Shown here piece after piece: positions 44,577 through 54,834 of a DNA stretch of 64,000 nucleotides. Where the stretch lies: NCBI GenBank assembly GCA_015345905.1, contig JADDTR010000015.1:496001-560000 (forward strand), read 5' to 3'. Within the stretch, counting starts at the first letter, position 1; each line of letters begins with the position of its first letter. The notes under the pieces are model-generated. The model made no database searches. It worked only from the letters and a program-made list of their open reading frames with translations, and was not told where the DNA came from. This DNA is from Aotearoamyces nothofagi (lineage: Eukaryota; Ascomycota; Leotiomycetes; Leotiales; Tympanidaceae). Position numbers and translations under genes: made by a program.

Positions 44577-46387
44577 CGTCGTAAATAGGGGATTCGATAA
44601 AGATGACCACAATAGATTAACAGTACTCAGGTAATAACAGAGAAGTCAATCAAATTATCCTTAATGATGGAGTGCTTTTGACGTGAGGAAATAAGGCAGG
44701 TGTCTTTATATTAATATATAGAGAAAGCGATGGTGATGGCGATGTTGCTATGGTTTAGAGGAAAGGAAGCATGAATCTATGTACTTATATATTAGGAACC
44801 CCAAAACTGGGCTTCGTAGTCCGCCTTTGCCAACAGTATCCGAACATCTTCTTACCGATGTATCATGGTATCACGCCCGGCATAGCTTCCCTTGTCTGCC
44901 TCAAGGCGTACATTGCAAAAATAGTGAAGCGGAATGAACGTATCCAATTGTAGAATTGCAGATGAGAACTCTCATCGGTGAGCATCGTTCAACGTGGCGC
45001 AGACATAACTCTCGATCAGGGCGCAAAGCTCACCTTCTATGTTAGGAGAGATGTCTTCCATAAATTAAGAAGCCATTCTGGCGTCAGCCTGAGTCCAATC
45101 ACCTAACTCCTTCAACACGCTAATAGTATCCCTAATATGGGAAACCCAAGGAACTGAACTTCCCCTAACACGGATGGGAGGCCTTCTAGGCAGAGAGAAA
45201 TGGGCAATGAGGCAGTTTTTGGGCGCCGTGTATTTTTCTAGGGCGCTGGTTTGCGTCGGTGGCCTCTTTCAGATTAGATGGCGATACTCCTTCAGTCAAA
45301 AACAGAGAGCCAAAACAGAGAAAAATGGAATCAATGACCCTTTGTAACCAATGAATTGCGGCTGAATATGAGGCTCAAAATCTTGTGACCGATAAGGTTG
45401 CCCGATACGAATGACCTAAGGTATGCAAGATCGCAGATCCATAACGAATCCGAAGAGTCTAATTACGGACTGTGCGGTGTTCATACCTGTAATGTGAAGT
45501 ATGTATTCATTCCGACTGTCTAAGATGATGATTTGAATCTTTGCGGAAAATTGGAGAAGTATTGTGACTGCAGCCTAAAGACAAAGTATATAGCCTTGCA
45601 CCAGAGCCTGAGTGAGAAGCCTGCAATCGGTACCAGAACACCCACTTTGCGGGCCATGCCAGAATCAGCCTTGCTGGGCAAAGAGGCTGTGCAAAATTGA
45701 CACGAGATAACATCTTTCGGTGAAAGGACGGCCGGCTTGAGAAGCCGATATGAGCCTCACTCTTCGGAGGCTATTTCGCAGGGCAAAACAATGAGCGTTA
45801 GTCGATCGCGATGCAGGCAAAAAAGCCACCAAGGTTGCATGAGGAGGAGAGCGTCAATAAAAATGCGTATTCTAGAGTAACGAGTGGGAATATTGTAGGG
45901 GGACGTTGTGGGAGCACTCGCTAGGAAGCCCGTCGTGCTCGTATCGAGTCCTCGTCATGCTACCTATTATTCTTACTCTCATAGCCGTTCGTTGTTCGTC
46001 GGATTTCTTTTCTGGTACCATCTTAAAATCCTTGATAGTTGTATGGCTATCACAGTGACGTCTCTGCGGCTTCAAAAGGACCTGCCGATCTGTCCGGTTA
46101 TAAAAGTAGGGGTCTTAAATGGAGCACAGGGTCGTTTTGTCCTAGCTCAAGGCTTAAGAAGTCAAGCTTAGGCTGAGAGCTTAATCACTACGGGCTCGCC
46201 TAATGTTATCGTACTTTAACGCGACGGCAGACTTGACGTTATCGTACCTTGGCATGCTTGAGCAACTTTGATCAACTTGACCATGTCGGGGTGCAATATC
46301 ACTATTCCCTAGACATCTGGAGGAAACTGAGGATGCCTATTATCATACACTATTCATCGCCAGCCCTGGTTACAGTTCGCCGCGATC
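44577..46387. other. 1.8-kb intergenic region, no gene seen
   Basis: The region lies between divergent genes and should include both promoters. Frames are short and without motif. Nothing repetitive was recognised. Confidence 0.45.
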
Positions 46388-48036
46388 ATGGCGCGTACAC
46401 ATAAGATTACCGGACCTGATCCCAAGGATGTAAATCGCTGGTCAGGCAGGATTGTGCCCGCCCTTCTCATAGGGATCGTTGGGTATGCGACCTATGTACT
46501 TGTGGTACGATTATGTGGTATGTATTTCCTATCAAGGAAGCATGCTTGGAAGTAGTTTTGGTTAACGGATGCTATAGTGCACTACCTCCTCAAAGGCCAT
46601 GAGCGAAGGTCCGGAGCGGCAATTGCGATCCTAGTCATATACTTCGTCTTATTCTTTCCGATGGCGATCACATATTTACGACTCCTCTGGATTGTAACCG
46701 TGGATCCTGGGTACGTTCCTTTGGGACCATTATCCAAGCGACAGCCAACGAAGCTTTCCGACAAGCCACGACACACAAGAGGCATTGAAGGCGACGTTGA
46801 TCATATCGGGCAGGGGTGTAAATCTTCCGAATCAATAGTGGATACAGATGCAAGCGTAGACTCCCCAGGTCTAGAGCTCTTCTATACAAAAGATATATTC
46901 GTATGCGAATTGGATGGCCGCCCGAAATGGTGCTCAGAATGTGCAAACTGGAAGCCAGACCGTGCCCACCATTCCAGTGACGTTGGCCGATGTATAAGGA
47001 AGTTTGATCATTTTTGTCCTTGGTCAGTGTAGACCTCCGCAACTTTGGATTGGAATTACTGACAGAAACTAGGGTTGGCGGTGTCGTCGCTGAAAATAGC
47101 TTCAAGTTTTTCATGCAGTTTGTGACCTATACTTGGCTGTACTCTTTATTCTTGCTAGTAGTCATGGCTATCTATATTCATCAACAAATTACCACAGCAG
47201 TAAGAAAAAAAATCCACTTCTAATCTCTATGCACATAGCCCGTTTGATAGTGTTTCAATTCATTTGTCCTAGGTATAACTAACTTGAGAGGATAGATGGG
47301 ATATTGGGACCAGCACTTTGCAGCAATTATTGCCCTGTAAGTATTCTAGTCTATTCTATGCACACATACTGACAGCTTTAGTGCTGGGTTCTTTTTCTTG
47401 TTCACTCTCGGCATGAGCTGCAGTTCATTACATTTTGCAATTGCAAATTTGACGACCGTTGAAAACCTCAGTAAGAACACGCATATTTGGCAGCTTGCGG
47501 TATTCATCCCTAGACCAGAGGTAACGCCCAACCAGCTTAATCATGCCGGTGTTAGAGACTCATCGTTTGCCACTATAACTTATCCATTACCACTGCCCTC
47601 CGAGCAGCACGGTACTGCAGCAAGAGATGCATCTAGTCTCCAGGACCCACAAAGTCAAGGTACACTAAGAAGCTCTGATTTCTACTTAGAACGGGATGCA
47701 AAGGCAACTCGGACTTTTGCTATCCTTAAGATGGAAGCAGGACAAAGCCCCTGGGACCTGGGTGCTTACGGTAACTGGAAGTCGGTGATGGGAAATAACG
47801 TCTTCGATTGGTTTCTCCCAGTGAAGAGGAGTCCGTGCTGTTGTCACGAAGATGGAGAGGCACAATTTGCCACTGGTAGATGGGTGCAAGAACTTCGTGC
47901 TCGTCACGGTTTTATATCAGAAAGTCAGATTCGAAAGCCGCGTCCTTTCTCTAACCATAAGCCGGTGGCAGGCCGTGGGTTAGAATTGAACACGTTGAAA
48001 AGGCCGCTTAATGCTGAAGTTCTGCCTGTATCCTAA
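46388..48036 (+). CDS. PFA5: PFA5-type DHHC protein S-palmitoyltransferase
   Basis: The enzyme attaches palmitate to cysteines of target proteins in endomembranes. Exons 46388-46517, 46578-47022, 47073-47199, 47296-47336 and 47382-48036 give 465 residues. Introns are 60, 50, 96 and 45 nt. Two membrane spans near the N-terminus ([17 protein letters not shown] and [19 protein letters not shown]) are followed by TVDPGYVP, the DPG motif. The Cys-rich domain is [19 protein letters not shown] followed by [19 protein letters not shown]. The catalytic motif is DHFC rather than DHHC, which I know from filamentous fungal PFA5 proteins. Splicing restores [16 protein letters not shown]. Two more spans follow, then a TTVE-like motif (NLTTVENL) and a long soluble tail with NPWD-like GQSPWDLG. 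Confidence 0.93.
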
Positions 48037-48491
48037 AGATTGGATGGTTATTGGTGTATAAGCATCCTCAGAGTTTGTTGTTTAGCGAGCATGGTACAGA
48101 GTTCCAGTAATGGTCGCATTTCTCGACCTTAACGATACGTCATGAAGCATTAAGATTACGAATACAAGTTATAGATAAACAGTTTTTACGTTTTCCCTGT
48201 CTTCAGTGCCCATTTCGTTGTGTATAATCTTGTCATATGCATTAGGAATCACCGAATTGATGATGTGATAAACCTGTTATTTGATTGCCACTGCGGTCTA
48301 TACTAATAGAGTAAACACATTGGTAAGAAGTGTATTAGGTTGTCAGGAGTTGAACGCTGAGTGTATCTAGTCCAATACCAGGTTCCCAGAGCAAGAAACC
48401 CGAGATCCCTGCCATAACGGATTCGACAAGCAAAAGAGAAGAGCACTATATATCGTGAGCCAGGCATACAAGGGAAAGAGCACCGAAGACC
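48037..48491. other. intergenic region downstream of PFA5
   Basis: This stretch of about 455 bp is AT-rich with no gene seen. It contains the PFA5 3' UTR. Confidence 0.45.
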
Positions 48492-48611
48492 CCGAAGATA
48501 GTAACTAAAAAAAGAAAAGAGGAAAATATATCAAAAACATACAACAGCAGGCCGGAGATAGTAACTAAAAAAAGAAAAGTGGAAAATATATCAAAAACAT
48601 ACAACAGCAGG
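48492..48611. repeat. 60-bp tandem duplication of the 5S gene 3' end and terminator
   Basis: Two units with a period of exactly 60 bp cover about 48496-48551 and 48556-48611. They contain AGATAGTAACTAAAAAAAG and ATATCAAAAACATACAACAG, with a single internal mismatch (AGAGG versus AGTGG) in the shared core. The right unit includes the last 14 bp of the 5S rRNA gene plus its T-run terminator. The left unit is therefore a detached copy of the 5S 3' end with downstream flank. Confidence 0.85.
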
Positions 48612-48715
48612 TATTCGCTGGTGGTCACCCACCCAACTACTAATCTGCCGATTTCAAGCTTATGTATGGCAGAGCGGACGGGATGCCCAGTATTCTTGAA
48701 TCTATGGTCGTATGT
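48598..48715 (-). rRNA. 5S ribosomal RNA gene, dispersed single copy
   Basis: The minus strand begins ACATACGACCATAG and ends CTGCTGTTGTATGT, about 118 nt, followed by a TTTTT Pol III terminator. The internal blocks CATCCCGTCCGCTCTGCCA and TTAGTAGTTGGGTGGGTGAC, then CACCAGCGAAT, are near-universal in ascomycete 5S RNA. Helix I pairs (ACATAC with GTATGT). Helix II pairs GATTCAAG with CTTGAAATC with one bulge. The helix V stem pairs GCAG with CTGC. The intact pairing argues for a working gene. It stands alone outside any rDNA repeat, as 5S genes do in Neurospora and many Pezizomycotina. Confidence 0.9.
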
Positions 48716-49755
48716 GAAAGGTGTAGTCTTATCAAATACTATATCCTAAACACAATCCACTTTCAAGGCCGCCTTCGAGTAACATTCACGCACCCGATTG
48801 CTAATTTCCAGGGTTGCAAGTTTTCACCCGGATAAAGCCGGGATGGGGCTGTTTGGACTAGTAGGGGGGCATGTACCACCTCGGGGGTCGTAGTGCCATT
48901 AAGAGGTTGCTATCCATTGAGGCTATAGCATTCTATAATATATAGAACAACGATAACTATAAAGTCGTGTCCAGGCTGGTACAGTTGGAAGCCATAAGTT
49001 TTGGTGCTAAGCGGAATCGGTGCCTGAATAATAAACGGTCATACCATATCCATAATCTTTTCATTTCTATATCATATATCTCAAAGCCACCCTCGCCGGG
49101 AAAGACCTTGGATACGACTGGCTATTCCCCGAGTCTACGCGACAGGTGAGAACGTCGGCTCGGAGGAACCATGCTCCGATGTCAAGACTGGCGCCCTAGG
49201 GGCTACATAAATACCGCAGTTTTAGAGACCTTTCAACGCCATAGCTGAATGAGGATTAATACCGTTTAGTGATCTTAAAGCCAACAAGTAAAAAAAAAAT
49301 TGCTTAATGTTATCATACATGATTCCGAAATTGTATTGTCACGCGACTATTACAAGCTAGGAACTGGGGCATGCCTTACCCCACAGCTCCATCAACCTAG
49401 TGCGATGTTCTAGCATAAGACAGCTTGATAAGAAAGACAGGTCTATGTAATGATACAAGTCATCAATATACCCCAACTCCGAGGTTGGGACTTGCAGAGA
49501 ATATAATCTAGATGAATGAAACAACGACTCTGTCTATAAATTCGCAAAGGATACATTTTCCACAACTTTCAGACCCCCGATGCATCCTTAGCTCCCGCTC
49601 GAGTCTTCCAGCGTCGATCGTTGGCCAATTGGGACAGCACGGTCTATGTTTACTAATGATGGTCTCTATGTATTTGTTGATCGCCTTGTTGCTCTCGTTA
49701 CAATACTTTTTCTAGGCGAGAGAATGTCCTTGGTCATCCTTGAATAAATTGAAAG
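48716..49755. other. intergenic region upstream of the 5S gene
   Basis: About 1 kb without a supported gene. Several short frames exist, none with family resemblance. Confidence 0.4.
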
Positions 49756-49998
49756 TTGAAGAGGCACATTCCTAAAGGTGGAATTCACTTTCGTGCTTTG
49801 TATATACTCCTGTCCCTGTTCTTGCTCTTTAAAGTTCTTGGCCAGATAATCTGGAAACAGGTCAAGCCGGAAAAGCATCTTATGTTCTCAGAATGCTTTG
49901 AGGAATATCAATATACACGAATAGAGGTGCCTATAGATTGGAATATTACTTCAGATGTCGATACTGTCGCTCAGACTCCAGACTTTTACTACATTTAG
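49756..49998 (+). pseudogene. N-terminal relic of a TAP-like alpha/beta hydrolase (tripeptidyl aminopeptidase type)
   Basis: The frame has a hydrophobic segment, ALYILLSLFLLFKVL, then EKHLMFSECFEEYQYTRIEV followed by PIDWN. This resembles the mature N-terminus of fungal secreted or membrane-tethered TAP-like hydrolases (pattern P-x-L-x-Y-x-C-x(5)-CARLEVPLDWN), with Tyr in place of the usual Cys before TRIEV. There is no in-frame ATG before the hydrophobic segment and the frame ends shortly after DWN; no catalytic domain follows. I read it as a gene fragment. The resemblance is short, so the call is tentative. Confidence 0.4.
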
Positions 49999-50137
49999 TG
50001 AACAAAAATATCTGGTAAGCCTTCATGACCGTTTATTTGCGTGTTATAATCGTTTAGTGAGCGGCAAAGATTTTGCATGAGCGGTAGTGCTGTAATGTTT
50101 GGTGAGCGGCAAGATTTTGTACCCTCCCTATGTATTT

Positions 50138-52321
50138 CTAAGCAGTCTTCTTCCCCTCCACCCTAACACCCTCCGGAACCTTTGTTCCAGCCACCCCCAT
50201 AGCCGCAATGCGCTTCTCAATCTTCTTATAAGCGTGCTCAAAGCCTGGGTACAAAAATGGCCGGAGATCGAATCTGTTGTCGTCGGGGGAGTAGGCTTCT
50301 GCGTGATAGGATGGAGTGAGGGTTGTCATCTTATGCCGGTTGATACTATAGCAGCGGAAGAACCACTTAACTTTCTCATAGGTTTGCTGCGGAGAGAGGG
50401 TGTCGCCCCAAGTGTGGAGGAGTTTGGACCACATGCCGTAGGGGCCGAGTTTCTCGTTTTTGCGGAGGCGGCCGTAGATTGAGAGCTCGTTGTAAGACAT
50501 GCCCATGTCGGCCTCATCTGATTGCGTGTAGGTATCCGTGATGGGTTCTAGTTCAGCTGTTGGAGGTGCATCAATGAAGTCTTTGAGAATAGGCAGGGAG
50601 AAGCTCGTCGATGACCATAGGATGAATTTCTTAAGATCGTTTTTGGAAATACCACCTATAGGATTTATGTCTGCGCTTGAACAGTCGTATTTGGTCAGAT
50701 ACCCACGAAGAGATTCATCCACATTTGCAGATCCCAGAACGAGGAGACTGCCCGGCTGTTGCGTCTCTGGGTTCTCTGCATTTCTACCTCGAACAGTAGG
50801 CAACAGTTGAGCAAAAAGATAGGAAAGAACCATTCTCAATCTCGCTTGGATGTTCTGAAGCGCGAGGTTGGATGCCCACGACCCCCCGAACATTTTGTAT
50901 TTCGGGGTGTACTTAGTCACAGTCGAGAATAGGGTAACCACAGCATTAAAAACGGTATCAATATTGAGGTCGAGATGGTAGGCGCCAACGTCTTTTGCCA
51001 AATCCTTGGCACGACTCCGGGTAGCGGGAGAACTGTTCTCAGCCATTCCAAGGTATGCTGTGTGAAAGAGTCGTGAAGCGATATCGGCAGGGGAACTTGG
51101 GCGCCAGGTTGAGTTCGAAGGCTCTCCCACGATTCTCAACAGGTCCTTGAGAACTTGAGGGTTTTTACCCTCAATGACATCTTTGTATACCAATCTTGTC
51201 ATGCTGTGGACAATTACGGCGGTGGCGCATGAATCTATGCCTCCGGACAATGGGAGAAAGAACCCGGCCTGTTGCGAGCGTCTCAAGTAATCCCACATCC
51301 AGCATGCCGGTCCGAATGCAATTTCCTCCTCTGGTTTATGAATTTTAATCTCAAGCTCGGGACTAGGAGAGATCAATGGGGAAACTTCCTCGGAATCTTT
51401 GGATAGACTCATGTCAACTTCGATTCTTTCATAAGACGGCTGTTTAGTTGCTTGCATGGCACGGGACTTGGATGATCGATAGCTGCGGACCTCCTCCAAG
51501 TCCACCGTTGCAGTAACAACTTCCACTTCTGCCAAACTGAATTGAGTGCCTTGTGCAACAACTTTACCATTGATGATTATCATGGCAGAGCCATCATAAT
51601 ATAAACGATCACCGTCGCATCCTTGCTGATTTGAATAAAGATAGATGCCGCCGCTCTTGAGTGTCTCTTGTCTGATCAAATCGATCCTCGTGTTGAGTTT
51701 CCGTAGCTCGTGATGCGAGCCAGAAGAATTACTGAAGATCTCACAGCCGTCTAGTCCAGCTCCTAGACCGGGCGACTTAGGGGTGAACAGTTCTTCACAC
51801 GTCTCCGTACCCATACATGAGTCCAGGGTGGAGATGAGAGCATCCCCAATCCGGACCTTCTTCTGACCGGTCAGCTTATGGGCGATGCGGGGCAGGTAAT
51901 AATCCTCGACAACACGCTCTCCTTTCCATGGTGAGAAATAGCGCATTTCTCTGTAGTTTCCATCGTTGGCAAGACTTAGTTTGGGGCGAATGAGCAGGAT
52001 AGTCTTGTTATAACTGATAACGCGGGCATTATATCTAACGTTCCGATGAGTAATTGGCATTCCAATATCTAGGAGAATGTCCGTTGAAGCAGGATCATTC
52101 AGAATATCGACAAGAGACTCCCAGGCATGGAGATCTGTATCTGATTCTAAAAAATGATCGAGACATCCATATCCGGTAATTTCAAGCTCCGGGCCAATTC
52201 TCAAGCTGGCCCCAGCTGCTTTAGCCTGTCGAATACTCTCTAAAATTCGCTCTGCATTGCCCTGGAAATCTAGAGCCCACTGGTTCAAGGAGCAGGTAGC
52301 TAACGTAACAAGGTGGCCCAT
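50138..52321 (-). CDS. QNS1: glutamine-dependent NAD+ synthetase
   Basis: The enzyme makes NAD+ from deamido-NAD+, ATP and glutamine, the last step of NAD+ biosynthesis. One exon encodes 727 residues from ATG 52321 ([20 protein letters not shown]). An in-frame extension to 52381 exists, but family members start at this methionine. The N-terminal nitrilase-like glutaminase domain has its Glu-Lys-Cys triad at Glu45 ([10 protein letters not shown]), Lys114 ([14 protein letters not shown]) and Cys175 ([10 protein letters not shown]). These positions equal those of known eukaryotic enzymes. The synthetase domain has the pyrophosphate loop LSGGIDS near residue 365 and later [32 protein letters not shown]-like C-terminal sequence is present as [20 protein letters not shown]. 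All catalytic residues are present. Confidence 0.97.
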   Translation of the reverse strand: MGHLVTLATCSLNQWALDFQGNAERILESIRQAKAAGASLRIGPELEITGYGCLDHFLESDTDLHAWESLVDILNDPASTDILLDIGMPITHRNVRYNARVISYNKTILLIRPKLSLANDGNYREMRYFSPWKGERVVEDYYLPRIAHKLTGQKKVRIGDALISTLDSCMGTETCEELFTPKSPGLGAGLDGCEIFSNSSGSHHELRKLNTRIDLIRQETLKSGGIYLYSNQQGCDGDRLYYDGSAMIIINGKVVAQGTQFSLAEVEVVTATVDLEEVRSYRSSKSRAMQATKQPSYERIEVDMSLSKDSEEVSPLISPSPELEIKIHKPEEEIAFGPACWMWDYLRRSQQAGFFLPLSGGIDSCATAVIVHSMTRLVYKDVIEGKNPQVLKDLLRIVGEPSNSTWRPSSPADIASRLFHTAYLGMAENSSPATRSRAKDLAKDVGAYHLDLNIDTVFNAVVTLFSTVTKYTPKYKMFGGSWASNLALQNIQARLRMVLSYLFAQLLPTVRGRNAENPETQQPGSLLVLGSANVDESLRGYLTKYDCSSADINPIGGISKNDLKKFILWSSTSFSLPILKDFIDAPPTAELEPITDTYTQSDEADMGMSYNELSIYGRLRKNEKLGPYGMWSKLLHTWGDTLSPQQTYEKVKWFFRCYSINRHKMTTLTPSYHAEAYSPDDNRFDLRPFLYPGFEHAYKKIEKRIAAMGVAGTKVPEGVRVEGKKTA

Positions 52322-52646
52322 GGCGAGTACAAAATTTATGGCGTTATTGTAAAAGGACGTGTTCTTAGGAGTTGTAACCAAAATCTATAGCAATAGGTAT
52401 TTAAGATAACTAAAGGGGAAAGAGATGCCTACTAAGGTTGCGATGCCGGCAGTCTGAATAATAACGCCACTAGGCGATTACGGGTGATTTATGACTCAGC
52501 ATCTTGACGAAAGCTAGGCTCAATTTGGGATGTCTTGGCGCAAACATGTTCTAGTATAATTTCATATAAGTCGTCAATGAGGGCGCTACGGAGTTCTAGT
52601 ATTATAGAGATAGATTAGGAAGTATTGAGAATACTTTATTGACAAA

Positions 52647-53462
52647 TTACACGAACCAAAGAGTTAAATACAAGAGCTGGAGGCCCTGAGGGCTGTCCCA
52701 TGTAATCTGGTATAATGTCAGGTCTGTAATCCCCATTCTTGTCTTTCTCTTTCTCTTTGGTATATTGCCACCATAGCTGGCAATTGGAAATGCTGTGTTT
52801 GATATCATGATTCTGTAGAAATTTGATGAGAGTTTTGAACCTATCCTTGCTTTTTCAGCCTGCTGTAGGAGCAAGCGCGAGTAGATCTTGCACTGTGTAT
52901 TTGGCATAGTTTCAGGCTCCGTCTTCTGTAAAATTAGTGCTCGACCTTTAATATTGCTCATGCGCACGGTGTGTTATCGTCTAGGTCGGGCAGAGATGCC
53001 CACAATCTTACCCAACTTCAATCCGGATGAGATCGCTTGATATCCATGAAAATATCCTCCTCTTTTGTGCTCCAGGTCCATCTGTGAAGCCCTTGTGGCA
53101 TACGGTACTTAGATTTGTCATTAGTAGCCTGTATTGTAGTGTTTACTAGCTTCCCGAGATCAAGGCAAAGGTAGCGCTTGGCAAGTTCTCTCTCCTCATA
53201 GTATCTGTATAAAATAAGGTGCAATGAAATTACCAAGACAGATATAACCTACATCCATCGATACCTGGTGTATTGGTACAAGTCTTCCTCTTTGATATCG
53301 TCCTTCGGCCCTCCTTTGCCCCCACCCAGCGACTTCATATAGAGAATACAATGGCAAAACAAGGAAATCCTCCACTCTGACTCCAACGCCTATCAAGAAG
53401 TATATATCCTTGGGTTGCTGTAGTCGCGCTGTACATATAAAGACCTTCCTTACGGCCTCCAT
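52647..53462 (-). pseudogene. decayed gene of unknown family
   Basis: Minus-strand frames starting at an ATG at 53462 (MEAVRKVFICTARLQQPKDI) contain protein-like text spread over more than one frame. It includes VGVRVEDFLVLPLYSLYEVA, VPIHQVSMDVGYICLGNF, ELAKRYLCLDLGKLV and GLHRWTWSTKEEDIFMDIKR. The pieces read as one former protein with at least two breaks. The last open frame (to 52647) is less clearly related. I do not recognise the family. Whether it is a host gene or part of an old mobile element cannot be said from sequence alone. Confidence 0.4.
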
Positions 53463-54834
53463 CCTGTAATGGAATGAGCTTGCACTGTTAACTGTGCATT
53501 GCAGACCAGTCCTTTGTCCAGACAGACCCGGTACAAAGCCACTCTTCAGCCCGAGACAGAAGTTCGGCTGCTAACAATACCACCGGCAGAACCAGACGGG
53601 AAAGCGGCAGCGAGCCGGCAGCCGCAACCCGCGCGGTAATCTTAAAATTCCACACACAGCGCTTTGAAAAGATACGCCTCTAAACGGCGCCTTGGACACC
53701 GCTATGTAGTCGAGTGTTGCTTTGTCTCCACGGCACCCGCGACCCTCTTGTCGGCCCAAACTGGCAGACTTGACGCTGGCCCGGCTGGCGACGGATATGA
53801 AGCGACACCCCGGCCCAGTGGAGCTTCGTGCCTGTAGGGTCCGATGACGTCAAGATACAGCAGCGACCCTGTGGCTCGACTGCGTGGCGCCAGATTGCGT
53901 TGCATTGCGGTGCATTGCTGCCGGACAGTGACGTTGGCAGGGGCAGAGCGGCCAGACTGCCGAGACGACAGCCCAAAGCTGTCGAGTGTGCCTTTTGTCA
54001 TTCGATGCCATGCCCTTTGAAACTCGACGCTCTACGGCTCGAGGCCCAGCGCGCGCCGTCATCTGCGTGCGGTGGGTTGATCGACCCTGTCCTCTCCTGC
54101 TGTGCGCTCTGTATCCTGTGCAAAGCTGGCACAGCAATGGCAAGACAGGCGGGCCCCGTCCCCCAACCAAGGACGCCCCGAGGCCAAGCGGTCTCGATGT
54201 GGGCGTGCACGACCCGGACTAGCCCGTAGAATGGCCAAGCGTGGCTCGAGAGAGATTGTCCATGGTTTGGCGCGATGCGACGGTGACGTCTGGCCAGAAG
54301 GCCAAGGTGACCCCAGAAGAATGTTGGCTGGGCTGGCTGGCTGCGCTGGACTGCGCTGGGCTGCGCACCAGAATTCCACCCCTTCAAACTCTTTCTCGCT
54401 GTCCAGCAGCCGCCTGGACACTTAAATTCGACGCCTCCTAGTGCAGGAGCAGTGCCGGTCGCCCAGGCCCTGGAATCCAGCAAAACTGCATTCGGCCAAC
54501 GCCAATGTGAATAGTTATCAACAGCTTCAAGAATTGCCATCCTCCTCGCACAATTGCCATCCAAACTTCTCCATCGCCGGCCGCCGAAAGCCCGAAAATC
54601 CAGAATCCTCAGTAATCGGCATCCTTACCTCTAATCCCAACCCCTGTCACGGCCATCACGGGACGCTCTGCATCCACTGGGTTCGCTAAGGCGGCCAGAC
54701 AGCTCCACTGGCTCCCGTCGTCATATCGTCCAGCTCACGACGTCTGTAAACATTGAACTTTTCCAATGCAACGATAACCTCATTTGCCCTCAGTCGGCAG
54801 AGCTTATCCAGGCCTTGTGCCTCATTTTGCCAGT
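53463..54834. other. GC-rich intergenic region upstream of the SEG-like gene
   Basis: The stretch 53560-54450 is GC-rich with a GGCTGGCTGCGCTGGACTGC-type run at 54328-54370. A perfect CRE (TGACGTCA) lies at 53845-53852. Overlapping open frames of up to 188 codons on both strands follow composition and are not supported as genes. The CT-rich 54450-54830 part is probably the leader of the next gene. Confidence 0.5.

Noticed and set aside
48598-48715. 5S pseudogene
   Set aside because: Helices I, II and V pair, the internal promoter blocks are intact and a T-run terminator follows, so a functional gene is more likely.
53998-54564. 188-codon minus-strand open frame in the GC-rich region
   Set aside because: It overlaps frames of similar length on the other strand, has Trp/Arg/Pro-heavy composition and no family motif, and lies in the promoter area of the SEG-like gene.
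54784-54834. N-terminal extension and read-through of the first intron in the SEG-like gene
   Set aside because: No ATG supports the extension (the upstream start is non-ATG), while consensus splice sites and MFGRRRR at 54835 fit better.
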